From Ophthalmolycus amberensis (taxonomy: Eukaryota > Chordata > Actinopteri > Perciformes > Zoarcidae): a stretch of 64,000 nt of DNA. The notes beneath the pieces were generated by a model. It saw nothing but the letters and a program-made list of their open reading frames with translations, was not told the origin of the DNA and did not search any database. A program made the position numbers and the translations under genes. Position 1 is the stretch's first letter; each line of letters starts with the position of its first letter. The DNA is taken from the NCBI GenBank assembly GCA_024529925.1, contig JAFEUB010000735.1, forward strand, positions 248,001 to 312,000, given 5' to 3'. Shown one piece after another: positions 48,881 through 62,400 of this stretch.

Positions 48881-49565
48881 ATATGAACACATTAAGGTAG
48901 GTATACAAAAAGTACGGGGGTCCAATACCCAGCCTTAAGAAATACGATTTTGAGATATGGCAGCTCTATAGCTCCTTTAAAAGGTACGGTAAACAGACAT
49001 CCTGGGTAGTCCCGGGATTTTCCCAGTTTGTGTCCTGAGGACAAATATCTGTAAAACATGCTCACCAGTAAATTATCTCCGGTTTTCAACAGAACAAAAA
49101 TAAAAATGAGATTTATACTATTTAGTACCGTACTCGTTTTCAGGGCTTATATAGACATTTATCATGTTCTCTCACACTTATTATTATCTAACCCAATATA
49201 AAAACAAACAATGGATCACACGTATGAATTGAACACATGAATTTGGCAGTTTGAAAGTATGGTCAGCCTACCCTAAGGCCCATGGCATTCCTGATGATAT
49301 GAGACTCAAATTGTGCATATTCACAATCCACGTTATATGCAATTTATCCACAAACTAGTTGCTACACAATGAACCGAGTGTCTGGGACCCCAGAGCACTT
49401 CTGTTGCCTGCTTGGTAATACAGACACAAATATCAGCGTTTGTATACAAGGAACAACAGGCCAGCCTAGTGTGTGAGGGTAGATGTGTATTATTACATGT
49501 TTCTGTTTGGGTGTAGGTGCTTGTGTGTGTTTTTTTTTCCCAGTGTACATGCATCCTTTATGTTG

Positions 49566-49581
49566 GTGTGTGTGTGTGTGT
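49566..49581 (+). repeat. (GT)8 microsatellite
   Basis: Eight perfect GT units. Confidence 0.9.
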
Positions 49582-49716
49582 CTGTATGCATACTGGGCAG
49601 GTGAAGGATGAGCACTGCAGTGCTTTGGTGCAAGAGCTTGTGGTTAGAAATCACAGGGGGACACAAGTGACTTGATTCGCCATGGGCCTCATATAGATGC
49701 TCCCCCTCCTTCACAA

Positions 49717-49730
49717 CACACACACACACA
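49717..49730 (+). repeat. (CA)7 microsatellite
   Basis: Seven CA units. Confidence 0.85.
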
Positions 49731-50632
49731 GGTGAGGATATAAGAAAAGAGAGAGAGGGGAAGGCAAGAGAGAACCCTCACATCCTTTTAACTGGGTCTC
49801 ATAAATCACAGGCAGCAGCATGGCAGGATTATGTTGTCAAGCAAAAAAAAAGTGGTGTATGTGTGTGTGTCCAAAGTGCTGCTGCCTAAGGTAGGACAGG
49901 TGGCGAGGCATTGACACAGCATTGTTCAGTTGCTGTTTGTTGAAGAAGGGATACATAAAGCCACCTCACAAGACGGAGACAGCTGAACGACTTGAAAAGG
50001 CTCATCTGAAGAACTGAACAGGTGGATGAAAAGCTGAAACAGAGATGTAGAGGTTCCACAGCGAGAGAGAGAGAGGAGGCCACAGAGTGCGTTTGTGTAT
50101 GTATGAGAAAGGAAAAAAAGAATTGAGATGGTTCAGTAGATTCATCAAGAGAGAGAATGAAGAAAAAGCTAGAAAATGCTTTTTGATAGCATGGGGGGAA
50201 GTGAAGTGGGAGTATATTGAGAGGCGGAGGAGAAAAGATGGAACGAATGAGGGAGAGAGATGGAGGGGGAGAGAGTCCATCATAGATCTGTGGTTCCAGG
50301 CTTCAATCAATTATTAACGCCATGCAGATTAGCAGCCGAGCCGACAAACGATGCAATGATGGCTGTCAGTTTCCCCCCGTACCGCCGCCTACCTCAGGGA
50401 ATGATGGAGAATGAGAAAACGACAGAGGGAGACGCAATGATGAGAGATGAATTGGGGAAGAAAAAAAAAAAAGTTGCAGCAAACTTGTTTTGTGGTTTGT
50501 TTATTCCTCTGGGAGGGAGATAGGAGGGACAAGGTCTGTATGAGTGAGGGAGGAGTGTTAGTATGGGCAAGAGAGGAGATGATAGTCATCATCTGCTCTC
50601 ATCATTGGATGAAGCAGTGATTAAGTTCAGTT

Positions 50633-51574
50633 TAGAGTTGGGCGATATGAAGACGGATATCCTGAGGCGATATGTCAACTGGTTAGAGATGTTTTTTGTT
50701 TTTTTAACCAAGGTAGCTATTTCTTTAAAACTACTGCTTGTCCATTTGGAGCTTTGTTGGAAATCGGTGAGCTCGTCTACTTTTATAAATGACCCTTCGC
50801 TAAAGCCCCCTCTCGGACTCAGACTGACCAATCACAGCATAGCATCGGCCAGGTCCGACCAGGGTTCAATAGCTAACCGGCTCTGCTCCATAGACTCTCA
50901 TGCAATTGTTTCAGATTGTCTTTATTTTCAGGCTGGTTTTGTGGATTTCGAGCTAGTCATTGTTAAACGTTGTGATACTTGTACCCGGAGAGGTTGCTAG
51001 GAGATATACGTTTCTAAAACGTTGCTTTTCAACGTAAAAAGCTCTGGAGCCAACAGAGTACGTTCGCACATCATTAACTATCTATGCTGAGCTGCTGAAT
51101 GTATACACATGCTGCTCTGGCTTTTTAATGATTGTAACAGTGAATAAAGACCGTGAGTGCATTTAGTGGCAACGGAAATTGTGGTAGCCATTTTCCTTTA
51201 TTTTCTGACTAAATTATTTATCGATTGATTGATTAATCAATCGATAAAAAGATGAATCGAAAAGTTACATAAGTCGTTGAATTGCTATGATTTATTTGTC
51301 ATTTAGCGAAACAGACATTACCATCTGTTATCTCTCTTATTTAGTCAAATTGGTGCACGTCTTTTAAAACCATCTTGAAGCCCAGTTGTTTTCTTTGCCT
51401 TTCCTCATTTTGTAGATCATACACTGTATTTGTTCTCATTTCCTGACTTCTGTCTCTTGTAACTTATGTTTTAAAAAGAGCTATGTAAATGCATTTTGTT
51501 AGCTAGTTTATTATGTTAAACTTAAACAGTTTTAGATAATGTACTTTAACACATATTACATGTCGCCCAGTTTG
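50633..51574. mobile_element. Candidate DNA transposon with GGGCGAYATG ends
   Basis: The left end reads TAGAGTTGGGCGATATG and the reverse complement of the right end reads TCAAACTGGGCGACATG, sharing GGGCGA-ATG. Ends of the type TAGGGCTGGGCGATATG are common in teleost repeats. The 942-bp interior is distinct in texture: a GC-richer block at 50790-51060 and a perfect hairpin at 51217-51248. No target duplication is clear; TGATTAA occurs near both ends but at different offsets. The 145-codon plus-strand frame at 50563-51000 crosses the left boundary and has no domain that I recognise. Confidence 0.4.
51217..51248. repeat. Perfect hairpin, 14-bp arms with 4-nt loop
   Basis: TTTATCGATTGATT (51217-51230) is followed by GATT and then its exact reverse complement (51235-51248). 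It lies inside the candidate transposon. Repeated ATCGATTAATC-like words occur in many teleost mobile elements, which may explain it. Confidence 0.85.
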
Positions 51575-53539
51575 ATTAAAAGCAAGCAACTCAAGACATG
51601 CGAGACAGTTATTCAAAATGAATTGAATGCATTTTTATATAACATGTTTGTCATTGTTTCAGCATGTAACAGCCATTACACCTCCAGAAAAGCTGTGAGA
51701 TTTTTTTTAAGTGAAAGTGCCACACAGAAAATCATGTAACACCAGGGGGAACAGATGCAACTTCAAGTCTGCCTCAATACTCAGTTGAGTCCCTGAACAT
51801 CCTGAGTCCAGCATATTTTCTTTGCCCTCTTTTTTTTATCACATGTGCTTTGTCTAAAATGTCAAGAGTACAAAACAGAACATCAAGGTGATGCTGCCTA
51901 CTTTCCCAAAAAGTTTTAGTAGACAGAGGACTTGAACTTCTGCGTGGGAGAACAGCTTTCACCTGGGGCACCGAAAGCAACCATCATTGTCAAGGGAGAT
52001 GATGATGATGACAAGGCGGTTTGTTTGCAGAGAGGAGAGAGGCAGGAGAAAAAGGGAGGGTAAGGGAGAGAAGAGGGGAGAATATAGGAGGAAAGCTTTT
52101 AGGGGAAGGATTGCTTGGCCTTAAAATGTATCTTAGTAGAACTCTCCAGTGCACCACAGCTGGGACGCCCTTGAGTTAGCACAATTAACCTGTGCACCCA
52201 TTGGTGCTATACATAGCTCCCTATAGAGGGTATAGAATAGTCTAGAGCGGTACCATTTGAGTTTGTTAAATCTTCCAGAATTCATAAATCATTCAGTGTT
52301 ACCTCAGGATGTGCTGACCATATATGGACGCCCGCACAAGCTACACTGAGTGAACACAGTCTACTCTCTGATGTCCTTGTATACAGTATTCTCAGTATGA
52401 TGTCAGAGCTGAGGGTTGGGCTACGGTAACCAACCATGCTCGTCCGGCGTTAACAGCTATCAGGGCAGCAGCAGGCTAAAGGGGATGAGTCTTAAAGGAT
52501 GATTTAGGTTTATGGAGCCCATTTTGTTTAGTTTGATCACCCTCTTTCCTGTCAGTATTTGCACTGAGATTTTTAAATCTGGAAATGGCAAAGTGAGCTC
52601 ACCAAATCACATCAAATGTAAATTTGGGCATGCAAACAATTACTTGTACCTCCAAATAATCTGGTTTAGATCTTAAGTGGCTCCCAACATTTTGATCCCT
52701 TAAAATGAAGCAGTGTCGATTTGCAGTCCTTCATGATGTTGTTTAAGTTGTGTCTGATAATATAGTATATATACTGTAGATACTACTTTTTAGAGGCATA
52801 TGTATATCAACATGTAACATACCATACATGTTGACGTGTTTGCAGTTGTCAGCAATAACCTTGGTAAGAGAAATATTCATCACACCACAAAAATTAGATT
52901 CAAGCTGCAATAGAGACCTTGGGTGTTTTTTTATTGACGAGGTAATTGTTCTAAACCTCACTTCCTCCGTCATCTTAGTGAGCTTCCATTACTGGTGCCT
53001 TTACCCACTCTGATGCGTTTTTAGACTCTCAAAGACCAAGGGCAGAATGAAGTAAGCATTGAATCCAGCAAGTTGTGTGAGTGGAATAAGAAAAAAGATC
53101 AGAAGAAGACAGAAAGGGTGTGGTGCTGCTGGGTGAAAAGATGGGGAAAGAAGCAGGACTTCAGGGTTGGTTTTTTTGCCCGAAGGCTCCCTTGCAGGGA
53201 AAGAGCTACAAGCTTGCCAGAAATAACCAAGGTTTTACAATTAGCCAGAAAGATGGGTGATGGAGAAAAGAGCAAAAAGAGAAAGTACATTAAAAGAGAG
53301 TAAGTGGTCTGTGTGCTCACTCTCTGGCTGAAGTGCGTATTTCAGTATCTCCATGCAACTGTGAGGAAGTGGGGTTTAGTTGTGGGCATACTGCATGCAG
53401 CGATGTGTTGGTTTCTATCATCCCTTTTAAAAGAGGTAATGGCAGACGGTTTATCGCTGCAGCACTCTCTTTCTCTCTCCCTTTCCCTCTTTGTTAAGGC
53501 AGGGCCCTGCCGCCAGCGGCCGCCTGCTGCACCATCTGT

Positions 53540-53935
53540 GGCTGCAAAGTGCCCAAAATTCATTAGTGGAGAGAGACAAGGGAGAATCCACCAGGAGAGT
53601 GACACAACGGGAGACGGAGAGGGGACCGAGGTCAGCAGAAATCGACTTTTGATTGAAACATCGCTCTCAAAGGAATGCAGAGCAGAAACGAGAGGGAAAA
53701 AGTCGCAGGAAAGAGACGGACTCAGAGCATGAAAATTAAGTCGAGAAGGTTGAGGTGAACTGAGCAAACGAGAGAAGTGAGAGATGATCCAGAGCAAAAG
53801 AGGAGAAAAAAAAGCGGGAGGAATGGAGTGAAGCAAATGGAGAAATGAGGCGAGAAATGAGAGGACAACAGAGAGAGAAGCTTGGGAGCCGAAGAGGGGG
53901 AGGCGATGAGGAGGACTAACGGGGGGCCTCTGTAT
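53540..53935 (+). repeat. Low-complexity purine-rich tract
   Basis: Nearly 400 bases rich in GA words (GAGAGAGAC, GAGAAAAAA, GAGGAGG). It produces a spurious Ser/Leu/Phe/Pro-rich minus-strand frame of 205 codons. Confidence 0.7.
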
Positions 53936-55282
53936 GGCAGCGAGATGTTCTTTGTGCATGTCAGACTAAAGATCAGGATTTGTGTGACACATCTGTACTA
54001 AATCTCTAACGACGACGATCTGTCTGTCTCTGTCTTTATCTGGGGAGCTTCGTCTCACTCTCTCCATATTTTTTCAAATGTATAACCATTATCCACATCT
54101 GCTTTGTTTCTCTCCTGCTACTGTTTGGAATTACTCCATGGCATATCTGCTTTAGCCGACACAATCTGCAGTGATGATTTGTGACAGGAAGCCCAAGCGT
54201 TTAGTTTATGCTGCCCATTCTATAGGATACCTATTTTCTCGCTTTCATTTCCATTATTTAATTTCTTATATTTGTATTATCTTTCCCCTCTTTTCTGCAC
54301 TTCATTGCGTCTTCCTCAGCATTCCCCGGGCTGCTCTTCCTCCTCCTCCACCTCTCTTTCTGTCACCGTGTCAACCTCCCACTTTCCTTCACACCGTCAT
54401 CTATCCGCAGCACTGACTCATGATTCCCATGACGACTGCGAGGTGACGGGGGATCATGGAGCTTTGTGGAACTTTGTGGAACTTGCATGCCCAGATAAGC
54501 TGCTGAATTAGAGAGTGGAGACGATCAGCTGTGGCGTTGCAGGGCAGAGGAGATGAGCGAGCAGGTGAGAAGATAAGAATGCAGGGAGGTATATAGACGA
54601 GAGGAGGAACAGGGGTTGAACGAAGACGGCAAAAGGAGAGCAAAGCGGTTGGGTTAGGATGAGTAAAGTATTTGGAAAGAGGAAGGAGCTGTGATGAGGG
54701 TATTTACGGTTGCTACGCCTGTCAAGCTTTCCAATAACATTGGCAGATTTTTCTCAAAATTTGAAGTCATTTTTGAAATTTGTCCATTGATTTCAAATGC
54801 TGTCGCTGGCTCTAAACGGTGCACTTCATTTCACTTTAACGGTGCTAAAAGACTGCGGCTAAGCTACAAGCAAAAATACATTCAGATGGTTATTTCATTC
54901 TAATAAAAGCCAATTTGGCTGCTTAGCTTACATACTTTTGGTATTTTTCCCATGTATTTACATATGTTTTTGCATTTAATGCAACAAGATAAAAGGCTTT
55001 TGGGACGACAACTGACCGACGTGCTTGGCAGACGTTGACAGCTGCTAACGTTACGCTAAAATCTGAAAACATCCGGTTCTTACTGCATCCCCATGCACAC
55101 CGACTCAAAATGTGGAGAAATACAGTTCAATCAGGAGAGACAAGTCGGATGAAGAAAAGATAATTGTTTGTTGCTAACGGATGATATGTGATGATAAAGT
55201 CTTGACAGAGTCGTTGGCACTTGGACTCTACAGGGAGATTTGTAATCGAGGGGCGTGTGCCCTCAGCACCAGCAAAATAAAT

Positions 55283-55301
55283 CCCCCCCCCCCCCCCCCC
55301 C
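55283..55301 (+). repeat. C19 mononucleotide run
   Basis: Nineteen consecutive C residues. Confidence 0.95.
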
Positions 55302-57024
55302 GTGGAGTCCAGACACTGGTGGTGATGAGGCTGCAAAGATTGGGCAGAGATGGGGAGGTGGAGGGGTGCCTAACAGCAGCATGAAACTACTGAAGGTAGA
55401 GAGACAATCATATTTAAAAGGAGCCAGCAGCAAGATGATAGGCAACGATGTCATTGTTTCATTGTGCTTTTGGCTAGAAGAGACCAGCTGATATCAACAT
55501 TGACAGCCCCGAACAATGACCGCAAGGAAATGATGCATGCGTGAGGAGTGAATGCCAGATGTCTGACAAATAAACTACAAGCAAGCACACAAGAGGATAG
55601 TCTTCCTGACTGAACTTACGCTGGAGCTTTATTTGCTATAGGCTGCTATTGGATAAATGTGTTCGGGGGGAGAGCTTTAGCTCTAACTGTATTATCAGTC
55701 CTCAGATTTCTTTTGTATGCAAACATACACTGTGTACCCTATGGCAACAACAGAGAATAACAGCCACGCACACAATGTAAAATAATTATGCAAAGTGTTA
55801 CAGCTATCGGGAGAAGTAAGGAGAAAGCAGAGTGAGAAAAACATCGAATTTGATTCTGACAATGTGTCCAGCTCAGTGCGTCTAGGATTTAAACTGAATA
55901 AAAACAACTGCAGGAGGATAAAACGTTATTTTAGAGTTAGAGGTCAGAAAATGTATGAAAAAACACCAATGAGCTGCCACTTAGAGTGTTCTCCATTTTT
56001 TATTGCTTCTTCTATCATCCTCCTCCTCAAGGAAAATACATTTTTAATGCTGTTAAACATGGTGAGATGTGGGGGGGATCACAGTCAGCCTGAATAGACT
56101 ATGAACCATGTTACACTATTTCCTGCAGCTGTTAAAATAGCATCTGTAGAACAAAATACAATTTTGGAACTTCATCTTAATCACTGCATTCAGCAAGAAT
56201 ATTTTAAAAATATATATTTTGATTTAATTCATCAAGTAGAGCAGACACATAGGGGACGTGATCATACACAAAAATAAAATAAATGTTTAATGCCAATTTA
56301 ACATGCCAGAATCCAAATCCCCCTCCACTAACATTGATAGCACCACTATTACATGGATAGCCAATATTTAGTGGAAAATAATCAAAATGCAATCTCACAA
56401 TGTGGTGTCAACATAAAAATAAATAGGCTACAGAAAACAGCCTGCACTATACTTAGATATGTACAAATATATATTACGGTGTTTTATTTAGTTTATTGGG
56501 GAATTATTTAGTGGAGTTTAGTTTTTATTTAATCAGAGACAGTTTTTCTCCAGGACTCACCAATATGAGCCAAGGCCAACCAAAATGAAAGGCAGAAATT
56601 CAGTGTGGCCTAGACTAAGATACCAATTTCTCAGCTCCCAGTAGTCTAAATGAAACAAAATGCAAAGCAGGTTTAAAAAGAATGTTAAGTTTCAAGGACA
56701 TATTATATTTTGAATAATCATTTCTCAATCTCACATCTCGCTAACAGTACAATTCCAAGAACCACATGAAATCTCCAGCTTTAATAAAAGTGAATGAGGC
56801 AGATTGCGGCACACCAAAAAAAAAGTAAATTACATTACCACAAAATAACTCCTGGAACACATTGAACATCACAGATCGATGATAACTTGCGTAACGGTGT
56901 GAAGAGAATCCGAGGTAGGATTTTTCCTTGAAAATATTCACCCAATCTTCTCCATCATCTTCTCTTTGTTCAAAATGTTTTTTTCGGGCAAAATAATGTC
57001 TTGCTGGAGGTTAACTTATATCTC

Positions 57025-57036
57025 GGGGGGGGGGGG
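57025..57036 (+). repeat. G12 mononucleotide run
   Basis: Twelve consecutive G residues. Confidence 0.9.
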
Positions 57037-59452
57037 TTGATTTCAATCTTTTACTCCAGACTCTTGTGCAAATGTAAGGAATAAACATCTGGCTAATGTT
57101 TTGCTGGGTCATTTGCAGATGAAGTCGGTGCCGATGTAGTACGCCGTGAGTAAAGATAATGAGACAGCTCGTAAAAAGGTTTGAAATGATGTGCTAAAAA
57201 GCAATCTCGCTACGACACATGCACTTGCTCACTTGCTGAATATTAATAATGAATGACATGTAAATTAAGGAAGCCGTCTGATGGTCTTATCCGTGTGATT
57301 CACACTACTGTAAACTGACTGAGGCTATATGACAAACGCTTTGCTACATTAGCATGCAGCTTTTTACACTCAACTGTTCATTTTGTGGTATTTTAGGGGG
57401 AAATATTTCTTACAGCACAGAAAAAGCTTTCACTTGAGCAAGATTCATTGCAATGCACATTAATATTTTCTTTGGCATTTGCAATACATCCTGGCAGCTG
57501 TGCTTGTTTATTATTATTATTTCAATTCATGTCTGATGGCTACGTCTTGATGCCCGTTTGTTCCGTAGACTAAGTATTGCATGCCGTAAAGCATGGGTGG
57601 CCACACCACGGCCTGCGGTTAAGTTTTAGGAAGAAACTACAATATGGCTTCAGCATATTTGTAATATAATGCACGTTCATTGCACTTCTTAGTTTGAACA
57701 CTCTATTGCTGGCATTATTAACTACTTGACCTTAATTGATTACTCGTGGATGAAAACATTTACCTCAGGGGATTGGATAAGCATGGCGCAACAGAAAAGA
57801 TGAAAGATAGCGAGTGAGTGCCGAAAATTTCACAAACATTGGGAAGATATGTACTTTTTCACAGAAGTCAAGGGGATCAAAGAGTAGAACGTTAGAAAAC
57901 GCTATGAAACCCACATTTTACTGTTGTTTGGCGCATGACTTCTTCTATTTTTCTGTGTATGGCCCACAATCAAAAGAGTGTGGCTTGTGAGATGCTTGAA
58001 ATTCAAAAGATTCTCCAGGTTTTCTCAAGTGGGAATGTATGTGTATAAGTGTATAGAAAGTCTGCTTCTATATTTCTTGGTGTGGGTATATATGCCAATG
58101 CATAAGGAACGTCTGCAGTCTTCACATGCTTGTGTGTGCTTGTGGCGCAATCAAATTTTTGCAGCTCATTCTCACAGGAGGGAGAGGGGAGCCAGAGATC
58201 ATTTTCAGTGCTCCACATGAAGGAGCATGAATCCAACTCAAACAGCTCCGAGGAGACGGACCCCTAATAACTTATGGTGACTTAGAAATGTGTTTATGTT
58301 TGTAACAGGGCACTGAAAGATTAATAACCCCACACACAATATGAGTTATACAACCCTTTCTGCGAGAAAACAGCAGAGAAACTGATGTGTAGCGATAAAT
58401 GAAAAGCAAGTTAGCTCGTGGCATTGTATTTAATTACACATTACTCCTATCGCAGCTTTAGTTATGCTCCTGATTTCCTCAGGCTTTGGTAAAACAGCTT
58501 TATCAGTAAGATGAGCCAGCAGATTCATCAGTGGCTCAGTCCATCAGGGCTGACATGAACACACAGCTTAGCTTCGCCCCAAGTACCTGGCTGCTTGTTT
58601 CCTCCTCAAACAGACTGTGGCACTTTAATTCACCTTTTAACTTTCGTCTCATCTTTGTTTTCTTGATTCTCAGTGGGGTTTTTTTCTGCATGTCATACAA
58701 GAGTCCCCTCTCAGTTCTCCTCAGCTGCAAAGATTAAATGGGCTTTCTATCGATTGCTTTTTAATACACCGGCCTCTCTCCAAAGTAATACCGAAAGCAT
58801 GTCATCACCCAGGCGGAAAGTAGGGGTTGGCGGGTGAAAAGGGAGGGAGGACCGGTGTTCAAAGTCGGGGTATAATTTGAACTCAACAAGATGAAGAGAG
58901 CGAGCATGTGAGCAAGACCATCACGCTGTTGAGGGAATGGGTAGGGGCTTGCCTGCAATTGAGCAGTGACAAGCACGCCGGTGGCGCCGAAAGCTAGCCG
59001 GGGTGTCATCTGCCCTCCATCTGGTGTGAGACAGGGACGTAGAGAGACAGAGAAAAGGAGACATCTTGGAGAAGAGTGCACTCCTAGCGAACCAGGTAGC
59101 CCACAAAGGAACAGCCCCCTCCAACTTACAGTCCTAGGCCCGAGCTTGGTGTTGGTGGTGGCGGTTTGAATGTCTGCCACAAGCTCTCCAGCCCAGCTGT
59201 AGCCAAACATAACTGGCACGGCGGCTGTGCGTGCAGGAGCTAGTGGTGCCGAGTCACAGCAGTGGAGCAACAATGGCAAGCGCTGCCGCGATTCCGAATG
59301 CAAATGAAGCCCATCCACAGCTGTAAGGAGGGCTGTGGGCACACAAACAGACGGAAGTATGCAAACACATGCATGAAAAACACTGAACCACACACAGGTT
59401 CACAAACTGATTTACACAAGCTTGCAAATACACAAATGCACATTCATTCACC

Positions 59453-59480
59453 CTCTCTCTCTCTCTCTCTCACACACACA
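59453..59480 (+). repeat. Compound (CT)n (CA)n microsatellite
   Basis: About nine CT units pass directly into five CA units. Confidence 0.9.
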
Positions 59481-62400
59481 AACACGCACACTGATGCTTA
59501 CTTCATCTGTACTTGCCAGCTTCTCAGTGCACTGCACCATGCCTCCCTCCTTTATTCCCTCCTTTCTCCCATTCCGTCCCTCAGGAGCTCCCTCTTAAGC
59601 AGATGTTAGCGGATTTCTGTTCCCTCAGGTAATTCAGTTTTGTTCTTCGCAGCAAGTGCTGCTGCTGTGAATTATCCTGACAGCACCTTACTCCTGGGCA
59701 CTGGTCCTCACCGCCCCTCTTCTGCCTCCAACTTTGTTGCCTCTCTTTGCCTGCATGCTGCTCCCCCATCCTTCCCTCCCTGCCTGGATTTCCTCCTTTC
59801 ATCCTCTCTCTCACCACCCCACCTGTGGTGCAGGTAGCGAGACCCCTGGACAAGCTGCCCAGTGGTGCTGAACAACACATCAGTCCACCCGCATGCATAA
59901 GCAAACACACATGCATGCTGAGATGGTCCTACACACACTTTAAAAATGTTCACTCGCACACATGGATGCGCACTTGAAACCTGCCACGTTCCAGCACTAC
60001 ACTGTCTGCATTCACTGAGATAGAGTGTGTTGATATGAAAATGTCCCTGCTCCCCTGAAGCCAAAATGTTGGTCCCTTTTGTTTTGCTGTTTGCAAAACG
60101 CACAGACAAAGAACAACTTATTTTAGATTGCTCATTACCACGGCGGCTTCAGACAGCGGCAAATTGCCCCTCATTCAGTCATCACAATTAACTGGTCTTA
60201 TTACTCTGAGTATATTACATAGTTTGCATATTTCCACAGAAATATGTCATCAGTATGAAATGAATTGTTGGGGGGGAATTAATAAGCTAAGTCAGTGGTG
60301 GTGCCGTAAAAGCTTCTGCATGCATGCAAAAAACACATCCAAACAAAAGCTAAACGAGATCTTTTATTCAGCTCCACAATCGAGATTTTGTTCAAAATTC
60401 ACTGAATGCATTTTCAGCACATCGTGTTTTGTCTGTAAAGGAAATTGCATGGTTTCAGCTTTTTCATTGTAAATGAATGTGCAGATTAACAACAGCGGCA
60501 GTAATTCTCAAGCCCTCATCAAAGTTGTTTTTTTGCCATTAGTCCTACTTTTCAAGTGTGTCATGAACGGCCATTGGCAGCTTGCATTGCCTGGTCATCC
60601 ATTTCACACACATACTGCCCAACACTCAACTGACTTTTTGATGCCTCATTCTTTTTGAGTCCACTTTAGAGCCAATGGTCCTATCGAAAAAGAACTGCTC
60701 CCATGCTATTACACTCCTTTGTCTCCTGTCACTATCGCCCAGTAATTGCGGTTTTTATTGTAGCCTCTTTAGAGGCTCGAGTGTAAACTATAGGGTAAGC
60801 CTCGCCACTGTGCTGGAAGCTTAACCGCATGGCAGGAAATATTTGTTCAGTCTCACAGCATCTGAGAGAGCTCCTATGACCACTAAAAATATGGCACACC
60901 AGAATGTATTCACAGTTTAATTACACGGTTTTATTTATTTATTTTGAAAAAATGACAGAATCAGTTGTTTCAGCCAACGCCAGAAAAGTGTTTAATTTGT
61001 GCAAAAGCGATTTGAAACAGTTATTTAAAGACAACTGATAAATGATGTTGTCCAGCATGTCAGATCAAACACTTTGGTGTTTTTTGCATATTGCCATATG
61101 TCATGTTTATCATGTCCCTGGCCAAAAATGGTCTCGGTCGGATGCCAAAAACTGCAACATGGTTATGAGATGGACGGCCAGATGGTGACGTTTCCACATC
61201 CAAAAATAGTCCAGTTAAAAAAACACTCTCCTACAAACCAGAGAGTATTGATCAAATGCACGAGGCTTCTTTTTTTTCCCCTTTTCTAAATACAACAAAA
61301 TGTGATTGACATTTGATTTGGTCGTGATACGGTTCTGATCAGATGGCCACACTGTGTATTACTCGTCAACCATTTTTTAAAACGCTTAAAAACACTTAAT
61401 GCCATTTATGTGTAAATTATATTCCCTTCTCATTTTTAAACATGTGGTGTTTGTAAGACCCAAAAGCCTTCCAGGCTGTCTTTGGACATGGGAGAAATGT
61501 GCTTGAGGGATTTCTGTCAAAGTCAGGAGACGTAGTATTACGAGTGACAAAGTCCATGTTGAGGGGAGGTCGTGGTGGATGAATAGGTTAAACATGGGCT
61601 GTTGCTATATTTAGACTTAGTTGACTTATTATTTTAAATTTGTTGGATATATAAAGCTGCTGAATACACAATGTGTACATAAACGTAAGCAAACTAGCTG
61701 ATAGGCCCGTTTGTGGTAACTGTCATTTTGGAACTATATTTGAACCAAAATGCAACGTCTAATTGGACACGGCAATATGGAGCAATGATTTGAAGAGCAG
61801 GTCCCAGCTGTGTTTGTATCTTGTTGTTTTCTAGTACACGCACATGAACCCAATACACACGCCTGACGATTATTTAACGTCAGTGGCGGTTTGGCGCCAA
61901 GAAACATTCGATCCATGAAAAGCAGGCAGGGAGAAAATTGACGGCATTCAGACACATACGTAAACAATGCAAGTTTCCAAACATCTTTGCAAAGGTTCCC
62001 TGTGGAAGGAAATTAAATCAACACGTTTGTTAGACCTCAAGGATATACAAAATGCATTTGGGACGAGACGCTACATATGAACATAATCTTGTAACAATTT
62101 CTTGAAAGAACCCTCAAGAGTAACTTTAATATAATACCGGTACATAATATCCAGTACAATAGACATGAATGTGAACGTGAAACTGACAATGAGACACCAA
62201 TATGTCAGCCTTTCCATCCGCTGTATGTTTTACTAAATGTGCGAAATACCAATGTCAATCATGCCTCCCCCTTACCTAGAGCTCCAGTATTACTGAACAC
62301 AGACTCAATAAGCAATGTATGCCTCCAAGATATCATGGATGCAAGTCAAGACAACTACTAGACTAAACGCTTTCAAACACACATCAACAAGTCTAATATC

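Larger units (their letters stand above)
48881..50632. other. Non-coding stretch with GT and CA repeats and purine-rich DNA
   Basis: No gene recognised. It holds GT (49566-49581) and CA (49717-49730) repeats, a T-run near 49531, an A-run near 50461 and a purine-rich block at about 50040-50290 that creates Arg/Glu-rich frames. Confidence 0.6.
51575..59452. other. Non-coding stretch, no gene recognised
   Basis: Contains GAT triplets near 51998-52010, a purine-rich block at 53540-53935, a C19 run (55283-55301) and a G12 run (57025-57036). The minus-strand frames of 205 codons (53342-53959) and 210 codons (58761-59393) are the longest in the window. The first reflects the purine tract; the second has no recognisable domain. 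The sequence near 57583-57640 (GGGTGGCCAC with ACGGCCTGCGG) faintly resembles ends of fish hAT repeats. Confidence 0.55.

Noticed and set aside
50850..50880. GGGTTCAATAGC as a possible tRNA B box
   Set aside because: No A box at the right distance and no cloverleaf could be drawn.
53342..53959. 205-codon minus-strand frame rich in Ser, Leu, Phe and Pro
   Set aside because: It is the complement of a purine-rich low-complexity tract, so stops are rare for compositional reasons.
58761..59393. Longest open frame in the window, 210 codons on the minus strand
   Set aside because: No recognisable domain, no convincing splice or promoter context, and overlapping frames in other phases. It is compatible with chance in 64 kb of moderately GC-rich local sequence.
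61883..61891. CAGTGGCGG, same as the first nine bases of the hAT element at 16275
   Set aside because: No matching opposite end or 8-bp duplication nearby; nine bases alone are not evidence.
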